Notes: generated by a model from the sequence alone, not told the origin. DNA of 17,724 nucleotides from Euryarchaeota archaeon UBA438 (GCA_002504435.1 DAQP01000001.1:1-17724), one strand, 5' to 3'; positions 1-7,151 are shown, counted from the stretch's first letter. Made by a program: numbers and translations.

Positions 1-461
1 AGTCCGATATTCGCCGCTGTAATGGATGCGCACCTTGTTCCGCCGTCTGCGTTCAGTATATCGCAGTCCACGGTAAGTGCGATTGGTCCGAGAGCCTCCA
101 GGTCGACCGCCCCTCTGAGTGATCTAGCGACCAGACGCTCGATTTCCATCGTCCTTCCCTTGGCCCCGCTTCGCTCTCTCCTGAATCTCGAATCAGTTGA
201 TCCAGGCAGTAGCGAGTATTCAGCATGGACCCATCCCCTGTTTGAGTTTCTGGGGAACCAGCGTGGAAGGGAGGGGGCCTTTGTAACGCAAACGAGAACT
301 ATTGTGTCCCCCTGCCTGTAGAGCAGGGAAGCTAGGGCGTTGGGCGTGAAGTCCAGAGTTACGTTAATTTCCCTAAGCTCATCGTTCCCCCTTCCGGTAG
401 AAACATCCCCTGACTTCATCTTCGCCATGCACTTGCGACCGTAGTCACCTTGTTGAATCAT
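1..461 (-). CDS. rph: Ribonuclease PH, bacterial type (partial, C-terminus outside window)
   Basis: RNase PH is a phosphorolytic 3'-5' exoribonuclease that trims tRNA 3' ends using phosphate. Reading leftward I see the family core in order: NDELREI near the N-terminus, then RGWVHAEYSLLPGST, RRERSGAKGRTMEIERL, RSLRGAVDLEALG, VDCDILNADGGTRCASITAA. The GWV-x-AEYS-x-LP and DGGTR-x-ASIT motifs match bacterial RNase PH rather than the archaeal exosome subunit Rrp41, which has RYNMAPFS-like residues at the first site. About 153 codons are present and the C-terminal part is cut by the window edge. The ATG at 461 overlaps the mogA stop as ATGA, implying translational coupling; in-frame ATGs at 428 and 419 are alternatives, and a GGTGA at 445-449 would suit the one at 428. 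The first ~18 residues from 461 do not resemble the family, so the true start may be 428 or 419. Family assignment is firm; the start is not. Confidence 0.9.
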   Translation of the reverse strand, partial: MIQQGDYGRKCMAKMKSGDVSTGRGNDELREINVTLDFTPNALASLLYRQGDTIVLVCVTKAPSLPRWFPRNSNRGWVHAEYSLLPGSTDSRFRRERSGAKGRTMEIERLVARSLRGAVDLEALGPIALTVDCDILNADGGTRCASITAANIG

Positions 462-1009
462 TCGCGTCTTGCGTGAGGGGGGCGGAACGACTCTATGACG
501 CTCTTATCCGTCTCTATGTATGGTCCGCCGATGAGGTCAACGCAGTACGGGACAGCGGCAAACACTTCGTCTAGTATCTCCCTAATCGACCTAGGGGAGC
601 CAGGGAGGTTGATTACCAGTGAGGAACCCCTCGTTCCAGCAATTTGACGAGACAGGATGCCAGTCGGCACGTACTTCATGGAAACCGACCTCATATGCTC
701 ACCGAAGCCCGGAAGGATCCTGTCGCACACCGAGGCAGTTGCCTCCGGAGTGACGTCTCTAGGTGCCGGACCAGTCCCTCCCGTGGTTATGACGACTGAG
801 CACAATTCGTTGTCCACAAGGTCCTTGATGCCCTCCTCTATCAACTTCTGATCATCTGGGACAAGCCTCCTTACCGACTCCCAAGGAGAGGTTATTGCTT
901 CCCTGAGGAAACCCTCTATCGCAGGGCCACTTATGTCCTCGTATTCGCCAGAGTTTGCCCTATCTGATGAAGTCAAAATCCCGAACCTGCACAGTTCGCC
1001 TCCAGGCAT
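458..1009 (-). CDS. mogA: Molybdopterin adenylyltransferase (MogA type)
   Basis: MogA adenylylates molybdopterin before metal insertion in molybdenum (or tungsten) cofactor synthesis in the cytoplasm. The 183-residue product reads like the bacterial MogA from end to end: RFGILTSSDRANSGEYED at residues 8-25, the substrate loop TTGGTGPAPRDVTPEAT at 75-91 with the conserved Asp85, GFGEHMRSVS at 101-110, NLPGSPRSI at 134-142, and the closing FRPPHARRE. Asp52 and Asp85 correspond to the catalytic acidic positions of the family. The frame stays open upstream to 1207, but that stretch has no family similarity and is rich in Arg, Trp and Ser, so I place the start at the ATG at 1009, immediately before the conserved core. 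Its TGA (458-460) overlaps the ATG of rph as ATGA, so the two are probably one transcript. It implies that the host makes Mo/W cofactor; no molybdoenzyme gene is in view. Confidence 0.93.
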   Translation of the reverse strand: MPGGELCRFGILTSSDRANSGEYEDISGPAIEGFLREAITSPWESVRRLVPDDQKLIEEGIKDLVDNELCSVVITTGGTGPAPRDVTPEATASVCDRILPGFGEHMRSVSMKYVPTGILSRQIAGTRGSSLVINLPGSPRSIREILDEVFAAVPYCVDLIGGPYIETDKSVIESFRPPHARRE

Positions 1010-1245
1010 GCCCCAAGACGGGGGACTCTCACGATTAACGCCGCCGGTCGAAAATAGGCTTAACGGGGACACCTTCAAGAACCGCCGCGATAAACCTCTC
1101 CCGCTTGAGGTGATGAAGTGCTGAGTCTTCCCCAAACCGCACGCAGGAAAAATACCCGTGCATCGCCTAGCCCAGTTCCAGCAGGTTCTGAAGCTACGTC
1201 GACTCAAGATTGCTCAGCATTTCCCCTATAGGCGGAGCTGAGAAA
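1010..1245. promoter_or_regulatory. Divergent intergenic region between mogA and rpa
   Basis: This 236-base gap separates two divergent genes and should carry both promoters. Leftward, CGTTAATCG (1040-1032) is centred about 27 nt before the mogA ATG and CCTATTTT (1058-1051) about 45 nt before it; either could be a weak TATA box. Rightward, an A-rich stretch near 1148-1154 is the only TATA-like sequence, and GGAG at 1234-1237 is the likely Shine-Dalgarno of rpa. I see no tRNA or convincing small gene. The promoter elements are guesses from composition and spacing. Confidence 0.35.
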
Positions 1246-2973
1246 ATGAGTGAAGATGGAAAATATGCCACACAGGTGGCTATGGTCAAGGAAGAATGCA
1301 AGGATGCGAGCGAGGAAGAGATAGCCCAGGAATTCAAGAGGTATGAGGAGGAGTTCCTTATACCGCCAGAAGACGCGCTTAGGTCCGTAATGAGGAAGTT
1401 TCAAGCCGAAGCGGGAATAGAGGTCACAACCTCATCATCCCCGACTTCTTCACAACAGTCTCCCGTGAAGAAGGCTGACCGCTTCTCAGATCTGGGTGCC
1501 GATGACCGCAACGTCACCATTGAGGTTGCAGTCGTATCCTATACCCCGAGGATGCAGAAGATGAAGTCAGGTGAGGAGAGGCAGATAGCCTTCGGGTGGA
1601 TTGAGGACAACCCATGGGAGCCCAGCGACAAGAGGGAGAGGTGGGACTACAAGGACTGGGGCGACCACAGTCAGAATCTGGCACCTGGCTCTGTAGTTCG
1701 CCTGGAGGGGGTCTCCGTGAATGAGTGGAATGACAAGCGTTCGATCAACGTCAACAGGACTTCGCGTGTCACTATACTCAAGGAAGGCGGAGCAACGGTA
1801 CACCAGCCATCGGACGAGCCCCTTACCATAGAGAAAGCATCGGCTTCAGAGGGATTCGTGAATATAGTCGCGAGAGTCGTTTCCACCAAGCCAGATGTGA
1901 TTGTGAAGAGGGACGGCTCGGGTCAATTGAACGTAGTGAGGGGAAGACTTGCAGACTCCACAGGCAGCATAAGCATGCTTTCCTGGGCCGACTTCGAGTA
2001 CGAACCCGGCGCGTTGGTCAGGATAGAGGGTGCGACTGTAAGGAGGTTCAGAGACACTCCCGAGGTCAACATCAGCGACTCCACACGAGTGGAGATCTAC
2101 CACGACAACTCATTCGCCAGTCTGGATGAACTTTCGTCTTCTACGAAGAGCAATATTTCCGAACTTAGGAATGGCATGAGAGACATCGAGATAACCCTGC
2201 AGGTGGAGACATGGAATCAGAGATCATTCACAGCCAATGACGGCACTGAGAGGGTGGTTCGTAGCGGCGATGTCATGGATCCATCCGGCCGGTGCAGGCT
2301 AACCGCGTGGTGCGAATTCGACCCCAAGCCGGGGGACTTCATTCACTTGAAGGAAGCAAGGGTCCAGTCATGGCAAGGCTCTCCGGACTTGGTTATTGAC
2401 GATATATCCCAGGCGACAAATCTCGAGAACCCAGCATGGGAGCAGATCGATCCAGAGGACCACTGGGTGGGTGTCGAACTGACTGAACTAGTTGGAGGGG
2501 GAACTAGGAGGGGCATTAGGACGAGTGGGACAATAGTATTCGTTACCAATGACTCGGGAATAATTGAAAGATGCCCTGAGCTATTGCCAGACGGGAACAG
2601 AAAGTGCCGCAAGAGGCTCAGGGATGGGAACTGCATCGATCACGGCGCACAGAGAGGGGAAGAGGACCTACGAGTTCGTTTGGTCTTGGATGACGGCGTC
2701 TCGAATGTATCACTCCTGCTCTCGAAGGAACCCGCACAGGATTTCCTGAAGATGAGTCAGGACGAGGTAGCCGATAAAATCTCCAGGGACGGGCAGGAGG
2801 CATTCCTCGCCTCTATCCGCGATGAATATCTGGGCAGGAGGATATCGGTTAACGGACTCGCCTTGATAGACGATCAGGGCGCAATGATCCTTGCAGATAG
2901 TGCATCCAAGGAGCAAACCTCGCCCTTGGACGCGGCCAATCACGTAATGGAGAAGTGGGGGGTGACCCTATGA
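1246..2973 (+). CDS. rpa: Replication protein A, multi-OB-fold with zinc finger
   Basis: This is the euryarchaeal RPA large-subunit type (COG1599), which coats single-stranded DNA in replication, repair and recombination. The 575-residue product has an acidic helical N-terminal module (about 1-60, with EEEFLIPPEDALRSVMRKF) typical of euryarchaeal RPA. OB-like modules follow at about 89-180, 204-285 and 311-395, each with the recurring pattern of a VxxLSWADF- or LTAWCEF-like strand and then PG-x-hydrophobic-x-hydrophobic. A final module at about 415-560 contains a zinc finger, C443-X10-C454-X8-C463-X2-H466. The longer spacing after the first Cys differs from the compact CPxC form usual in archaeal RPA. 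I chose the ATG at 1246 over the upstream in-frame TTG at 1210 because GGAG lies at 1234-1237. The stop overlaps the next gene as ATGA, indicating an operon. Confidence 0.9.
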   Translation: MSEDGKYATQVAMVKEECKDASEEEIAQEFKRYEEEFLIPPEDALRSVMRKFQAEAGIEVTTSSSPTSSQQSPVKKADRFSDLGADDRNVTIEVAVVSYTPRMQKMKSGEERQIAFGWIEDNPWEPSDKRERWDYKDWGDHSQNLAPGSVVRLEGVSVNEWNDKRSINVNRTSRVTILKEGGATVHQPSDEPLTIEKASASEGFVNIVARVVSTKPDVIVKRDGSGQLNVVRGRLADSTGSISMLSWADFEYEPGALVRIEGATVRRFRDTPEVNISDSTRVEIYHDNSFASLDELSSSTKSNISELRNGMRDIEITLQVETWNQRSFTANDGTERVVRSGDVMDPSGRCRLTAWCEFDPKPGDFIHLKEARVQSWQGSPDLVIDDISQATNLENPAWEQIDPEDHWVGVELTELVGGGTRRGIRTSGTIVFVTNDSGIIERCPELLPDGNRKCRKRLRDGNCIDHGAQRGEEDLRVRLVLDDGVSNVSLLLSKEPAQDFLKMSQDEVADKISRDGQEAFLASIRDEYLGRRISVNGLALIDDQGAMILADSASKEQTSPLDAANHVMEKWGVTL

Positions 2974-3938
2974 TGGAGGGCCAAAGGAGGGAGAGGCAGA
3001 GCGCAATCAGGATGCTCGCTAGGGAATACTCCGATTCGTCTCTGACTGAGGTTGGGGCAGGGGAGTATGACCCATCCTTCGTTGTGACCAAGCTAGGAGC
3101 TCGGGTGAACAGGACACTGGTGGGGGGCGTGATTGACAGAATGGAAAGAAGGGACGGGGACAATGGCCCAAGCTACACAGGGTCACTCCGAGACCCAACT
3201 GGAATCCATTTCTTCAATATCGCACCATTCCAGCCAGAGCTCCATTCGGACGCCGAAGAACTCCTCGCAAGATTTGAGTCTGGAGATAGGTTCCTGATGA
3301 TGCTAGTCGGGAGGTCGAGGTGGTTCGAACAGGAAGATGGAGGCGTTTTCATGTCACTCAGGACAGAGCAGTTCGCAGTTTGCGACAAGGACACATATTC
3401 CATGTGGCTCGTTGATGCAGCCGACGCAACTCTTCGCCGAATAGACGCTTACGAGAAGTCCACGGGAATCGAGCTAAACCGAAACTCAATGGAGAGCGCG
3501 GGCATACCCTCCGATCTCGTCCAAGGCCTCGTTTCAGCTAGGGAGCACTATCCAGAATTCGATAGTGAGAACTACCGTGTGGGGGTTCTTCAGGCACTCT
3601 CTGCGGCCTCAGGAAGGTCCAGCCTCATCCAAGAGCCAGAGCCTGAGCCAGAAAGCGGATCAATGCAGGAGGCCTCGAGTCCGGACGACGGTCAATCCAG
3701 AACAATAGAGCCAGCGGGGGACTTGCACGGGACAATCATAGCGACAATCAATGCTAGGGACTCTGGAGAGGGGGTCGAGTACGACTCGATCATCCTATCA
3801 TGTGTTGAAGCGGGATTCTCTAGGGAAGAAGCAGAGGACGCACTAGAGAGTCTAAGGGATGTAGATGGCTCGATTATCGAGCCAAGGTTCGGATTCTTCC
3901 GGATTACCTTCGACTCTAGGGAAATGTCGCCTTCTTAG
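2970..3938 (+). CDS. RPA-associated protein (COG3390-like), OB fold plus winged helix
   Basis: It is the small partner normally encoded directly downstream of euryarchaeal RPA and thought to act in the same single-stranded DNA binding complex. The 322-residue product has an N-terminal OB-like domain (about 25-150, including a GGVIDRMERR strand, SLRDPTG and FRSGDRF-like turns). A helical middle follows, then an acidic, proline-rich linker with an EPEPEPE run near 220, and a C-terminal domain (about 253-318) of the small winged-helix type found at the end of archaeal RPA-associated and MCM proteins. The ATG at 2970 overlaps the rpa stop; GGTGA at 2961-2965 is the ribosome site. It is only 4 nt from that ATG and 7 nt from the next ATG at 2973, so either may be used; an in-frame GTG at 2955 is less likely. 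The stop overlaps the convergent SAP gene by 3 nt. Confidence 0.82.
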   Translation: MMEGQRRERQSAIRMLAREYSDSSLTEVGAGEYDPSFVVTKLGARVNRTLVGGVIDRMERRDGDNGPSYTGSLRDPTGIHFFNIAPFQPELHSDAEELLARFESGDRFLMMLVGRSRWFEQEDGGVFMSLRTEQFAVCDKDTYSMWLVDAADATLRRIDAYEKSTGIELNRNSMESAGIPSDLVQGLVSAREHYPEFDSENYRVGVLQALSAASGRSSLIQEPEPEPESGSMQEASSPDDGQSRTIEPAGDLHGTIIATINARDSGEGVEYDSIILSCVEAGFSREEAEDALESLRDVDGSIIEPRFGFFRITFDSREMSPS

Positions 3939-5011
3939 CCCGAATTCGGGCCATCGATGATCCTTTGTGCATCCCTCATGGCAGCCCTGACTCTTGCCGC
4001 GGATTCGCTACTGGAAACCTCCGTTCTTAGCAAATGCCTAGATTGTTCTACCCCGAACTCTCCCATTCGGGCCCCCTTTATTTCCGCAATGTCTGTGGCA
4101 ACTCTGGATACCCTTGTCCTGATTGATTCGCTTTCCATTGGCCAACCTCTCCTCCCGGCTAGTCTCAGCACCAACTCCTTCTGGGCTTCGCCCCACCTTC
4201 CACCATGGCCCCTCAGAATCGTCCCTACCATCCTTTCCAGTTCCTCCATCTTTGAAACTACGAACCTGAGGTCCGATTGAACATCCGGATCCAGCCGCTC
4301 CATCCCCATGACTATTGCATCGGACGCGTCCTCGATTACCGCTGCGGGCACTATTTGATGGAAGTCGACGTCCAAGCTAACCGCCTCATCGTCCTCCGTT
4401 TCGGGCTCAGTAGGGGGGTCATCTGCCGGCTTCATCTCAGAAGCGCCCGGAATCCCGTTTCTCCTAAGGCTCCTCTTGATCCTACCCCACCCATTCAATT
4501 GATTGGTCAGAACCCCCGCAACCCTCCCCATCAGAACAGTTCTATTTCCGGTCAGCGGGCTCTCGAGTCTCACACACATCTCGTGCAGGTCATCACGGTC
4601 CATCTCTGCGAGCTTCTCTATTGTCATTCTCCTTGAGTCGAAGTTCAGGTGTAACCACAGTCTTTGCCTCCTTTCCCTCTGGGAGCCCGATGACTTGATT
4701 CCGAAAATCTTCAGTACTTCTCCCAGATCGCTATGGGACATCGACTGAATGCCATCCCACGAGAGGTCATGGTCAGGCAGTATAAGGTAGTGAATCATCC
4801 TGGCCCTGAGAACTTCCACCGAACCGCTCTTCGATATTCCCAATCCCTCGGCCCTTTCCCTGAGCTCCACCAGCCTCCCACGATAGAGGCCATCTAGCAC
4901 ATACTCATCATAATCCATGGTACGCTCAAGGCGTCCCGGCCTCTCTACCATGATATCGCTTGCGTGTGCATCGAGGCCGGAAAAGTCGTTTCTTGCACCT
5001 ATCTCAGTCAT
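3935..5011 (-). CDS. Protein with three tandem SAP-like motifs, function unknown
   Basis: The 358-residue product has a recognisable SAP motif at about residues 45-78 (LVELRERAEGLGISKSGS then LRARMIHYL). Two further copies follow with the same helix-LGI-x-x-SG/TG-helix pattern, at about 93-123 (LGEVLKIFGIKSSGSQRER) and 138-169 (LHEMCVRLESPLTGNRTVL). SAP motifs usually bind DNA or RNA, so a nucleic-acid-binding role is inferred. An acidic linker (about 196-215, EPETEDDEA) leads to a C-terminal helical region (about 235-355) with no family I recognise. The ATG at 5011 overlaps the stop of the upstream HemC-like gene by 8 nt, so the pair is probably co-translated; an ATG at 4919, just before the first SAP motif, is a possible alternative. 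The gene is convergent with the RPA pair. SAP identification is fairly sure; the cellular role is unknown. Confidence 0.72.
   Translation of the reverse strand: MTEIGARNDFSGLDAHASDIMVERPGRLERTMDYDEYVLDGLYRGRLVELRERAEGLGISKSGSVEVLRARMIHYLILPDHDLSWDGIQSMSHSDLGEVLKIFGIKSSGSQRERRQRLWLHLNFDSRRMTIEKLAEMDRDDLHEMCVRLESPLTGNRTVLMGRVAGVLTNQLNGWGRIKRSLRRNGIPGASEMKPADDPPTEPETEDDEAVSLDVDFHQIVPAAVIEDASDAIVMGMERLDPDVQSDLRFVVSKMEELERMVGTILRGHGGRWGEAQKELVLRLAGRRGWPMESESIRTRVSRVATDIAEIKGARMGEFGVEQSRHLLRTEVSSSESAARVRAAMRDAQRIIDGPNSG
3938..3951. repeat. 14-nt perfect palindrome at convergent gene ends
   Basis: The sequence GCCCGAATTCGGGC is a perfect inverted repeat beginning on the last base of the plus-strand stop TAG and covering the final codons of the minus-strand SAP gene. 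As RNA it can fold into a 5-bp G+C stem with an AATT loop on either strand. It lies where transcripts from both sides end, so it may mark or stabilise 3' ends. No T-run follows on either strand, so I do not call it a proven terminator. Confidence 0.4.
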
Positions 5012-6074
5012 CCAGGGAAATGAAAGACGAGGCATCTGGGTCCGTGTGGAAATCCTTCGGTACATCTCTCGAAGTTTCCTTCAGCAGCGTCTCCCAATCC
5101 CGGAGTGAAGCTATCGTGGCCCTCTCGAAATCCGAGTACCTGATTACCCTGTGCAAACCCACAGTCTTCTTCCCGTCCTTGGAGACATACTCTATCCTTA
5201 TCTCAACGTGAACCTCGTCTTCTATGACTTCTCCATCTGGGTCTTGACATACCTGCTCGAGAACTAGGTCCCGAGAATCTTCAGCTTGCTTTATCAGAGA
5301 TCTTACCTGTCTGTGCCTAACCAAAATCCCAGTCTTCTCTAGCATCTCCTCGTTTAGTGCACCGATGAGGTTGTCATGGACCCACCAGCATGTTTCCCCC
5401 TCCTTCTCCGAGATCTGTTCTGAGATGCTAACCGGAAACATTCTCCGAGCAATCAATACAACTAGATCCGAATAGGGCAGAGGCAGGAAATGGGGGTCCC
5501 CCGCACTCTGTGGGTCAGGCAGAAGGGAATGCCTCCTACTGACCAAACCAGCTGCATCATAGATCTCCCTCTGAGTTACGAATCCATCGATATCGCCGGA
5601 TTCTCTAAGCTCTTCCATCCACCTAACGGAGGATATTGGATCCTCGGGAGGAGCCTCTTTGCCCGATATCGAGGCATAGGCTCCAGGGTCAAGTACCCTT
5701 ATCCCCCTTCTTGCTCTCCTGAGCTGCCTCCTGACTAATTTATGCCCACACAGAATTATCGCTGATTTGGGTTGGTACTGTAACTTGTTGTCCGAGACGA
5801 GAAGAGGGTATGGCCTCTGCGGAGTCCTAGCCCCTACAATCTCCAGTCCCGCTTGCAGAATCTCCATCCTTCTGCCGTGGACGACTGAAGCAGGGACAGC
5901 AAGCATGTCCGCCTCGCCAGAATCCAGCATCAATAGCCCCTTGTCCAAGTCTAGGGCATTTTTGCACTCGATGTCAATTTCAGGTGAGCTACCTGAATCA
6001 AGGAATTTCGATATATTATTCGATACAGAGCATCCGACAGTGTCCAACATAGCAAGGAGTAGTTGTTCCGTCAT
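5004..6074 (-). CDS. Divergent HemC-fold (porphobilinogen-deaminase-like) protein lacking catalytic residues
   Basis: The 356-residue product aligns by eye, in order, with landmarks of hydroxymethylbilane synthase: LDKGLLMLDSGEADMLAV at 44-60 (the end of the first lobe), LEIVGARTPQRPYPLLVSD at 77-95, HKLVRRQLRRARRGIRV at 111-127 (compare SSLRRQCQL...RPDL), MEELRESGDIDGFVTQREI at 153-171 and LPLPYSDLVVLIARR at 197-211. The catalytic HSxKDxP segment is replaced by PASVVHG at 61-67 and no GGC cofactor-attachment motif is present, so tetrapyrrole synthesis is very unlikely. A bilobed ligand- or nucleic-acid-binding role is inferred. The C-terminal ~120 residues resemble nothing I know. I start it at the ATG at 6074 because GAGGTG lies 6 nt upstream (6081-6086). 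It is the first gene of a two-gene operon with the SAP protein. The fold assignment is moderate; the function is unknown. Confidence 0.6.
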   Translation of the reverse strand: MTEQLLLAMLDTVGCSVSNNISKFLDSGSSPEIDIECKNALDLDKGLLMLDSGEADMLAVPASVVHGRRMEILQAGLEIVGARTPQRPYPLLVSDNKLQYQPKSAIILCGHKLVRRQLRRARRGIRVLDPGAYASISGKEAPPEDPISSVRWMEELRESGDIDGFVTQREIYDAAGLVSRRHSLLPDPQSAGDPHFLPLPYSDLVVLIARRMFPVSISEQISEKEGETCWWVHDNLIGALNEEMLEKTGILVRHRQVRSLIKQAEDSRDLVLEQVCQDPDGEVIEDEVHVEIRIEYVSKDGKKTVGLHRVIRYSDFERATIASLRDWETLLKETSRDVPKDFHTDPDASSFISLDD

Positions 6075-6135
6075 CGCATCCACCTCTAGGGAGGGAGCAC
6101 GCCTTGTGCCCATACGGGCCGCGCGCACACTTGTT

Positions 6136-6143
6136 GATATATG
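6136..6143. promoter_or_regulatory. TATA box, possibly shared by divergent genes
   Basis: GATATATG lies centred about 31 nt before the ATG of the polyprenyl synthase (6171). This is the spacing expected when an archaeal transcript starts at or just before its start codon; accordingly no clear Shine-Dalgarno precedes 6171. The core is nearly palindromic, and on the minus strand CATATATC lies about 65 nt before the HemC-like start, leaving a short leader that contains the GAGGTG site. The rightward use is well supported by spacing; the leftward use is a guess. Confidence 0.6.
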
Positions 6144-6170
6144 CGACCCCCGCGGAACCGTCTGAGAGTC

Positions 6171-7151
6171 ATGGCCACGATGCTTTCCGTGAAGAGACGC
6201 CTCGACAGGCGCCTGAATCTCTTCGAGGAATCCCTTGAATCGCTAGTCCATGATGCGATGTCCTCCTCCGAGGCACCTGCAATGGTCCTCGCTAGGGACG
6301 TTCTTCTGGCTGGAGGAAAGAGGCTCAGGCCACTTCTTTGCATACTATCCTATGAAGCCGCAGGCGGCGAGGATGTTTCAGAAGTAATGGACTTGGCTCT
6401 ATCTTCCGAGCTACTACACACTGCCACCTTGGTTCACGATGATATTTACGACCAGTCAAAATTCAGGAGGGGAAGGCCAACGCTCCACTCTTCCCATGGG
6501 CTTTCGCATGCGATAATTGCCGGAGACTACCTGTTCTCACTTGGATTCGCGAGAGGGGGCAGGTATGATCTCGAAGTCGTGGATATGATTTCCTCGGCTT
6601 GTGCCAATATCGCAACTGGGGAACTGCTACAGTTTGACCACATTGGGGACCTTTCCACAACCCCTGAGGACTACTATTCGATAATCGATGGAAAGACGGT
6701 GGGCCCGTTTTCCACCAGCTGTGCGTGCGCGGCGCTGGTCGCGGGCGCGAGTCAGGACATTGCGGACATGCTCTATGAATTCGGAACCGAATTCGGAAGG
6801 GCGTTTCAGCTTGTAGATGATCTTCTTGACCTCACTGGGGATCCATCTATGGGCAAGCCTAGGGGTACGGATGTGCATGAGGGCAAGATGACTCTGCCCC
6901 TGATACACGCTTTGACAACTCTCCATGGGGCCGAGAGGGAGCATCTAGCTGACGTTCTTAGTAACTTCAGCGATGACAGATGGAACGAGCTACACTCATT
7001 ACTGGAGATTTCTGACTCAATGGAGTACGTGAAGCAGCTAATTCAGAACCATGTAGACAGAGCCCTGGAGATTCTCGATTCTCTCCCAGATTCTCCTGCC
7101 AGAGAGCTGATGTCCGAAGTGGCGCTGGTTTCCAAGAAGAGGAGAATCTGA
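6171..7151 (+). CDS. trans-Polyprenyl diphosphate synthase (GGPP or longer chain)
   Basis: This enzyme condenses isopentenyl diphosphate onto allylic diphosphates for archaeal lipids or quinone tails. The 326-residue product has GGKRLRP at 48-54 (diphosphate binding), the first Asp-rich motif D90-D-I-Y-D94, RRGRPTLH shortly after, GKT before a Cys/Ala-rich helix, and the second Asp-rich motif FQLVDDLLD with D216, D217 and D220, followed by KPRGTDVHEGKMTLPLI. The residues before the first motif read LLHTATLVHDD, with Ala85 at the fifth position upstream. Geranylgeranyl or farnesyl synthases usually carry a bulky aromatic there, while long-chain (C35-C50) synthases have small residues. Chain length is therefore open. 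The ATG at 6171 suits the TATA box at 6136-6143; an in-frame ATG at 6141 overlaps that box and is rejected. The reductase gene follows after 13 nt. Confidence 0.93.
   Translation: MATMLSVKRRLDRRLNLFEESLESLVHDAMSSSEAPAMVLARDVLLAGGKRLRPLLCILSYEAAGGEDVSEVMDLALSSELLHTATLVHDDIYDQSKFRRGRPTLHSSHGLSHAIIAGDYLFSLGFARGGRYDLEVVDMISSACANIATGELLQFDHIGDLSTTPEDYYSIIDGKTVGPFSTSCACAALVAGASQDIADMLYEFGTEFGRAFQLVDDLLDLTGDPSMGKPRGTDVHEGKMTLPLIHALTTLHGAEREHLADVLSNFSDDRWNELHSLLEISDSMEYVKQLIQNHVDRALEILDSLPDSPARELMSEVALVSKKRRI

Noticed and set aside
1136..1160. Short inverted repeat GCACG...CGTGC in the mogA-rpa gap
   Set aside because: Only five base pairs around a 13-base loop; easily due to chance and with no T-run or flanking motif.
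1010..1207. N-terminal extension of mogA in the same frame
   Set aside because: The extra 66 residues have no MogA similarity and an Arg/Ser/Trp-rich, noncoding-like composition; the family starts just before RFGILTSSD.
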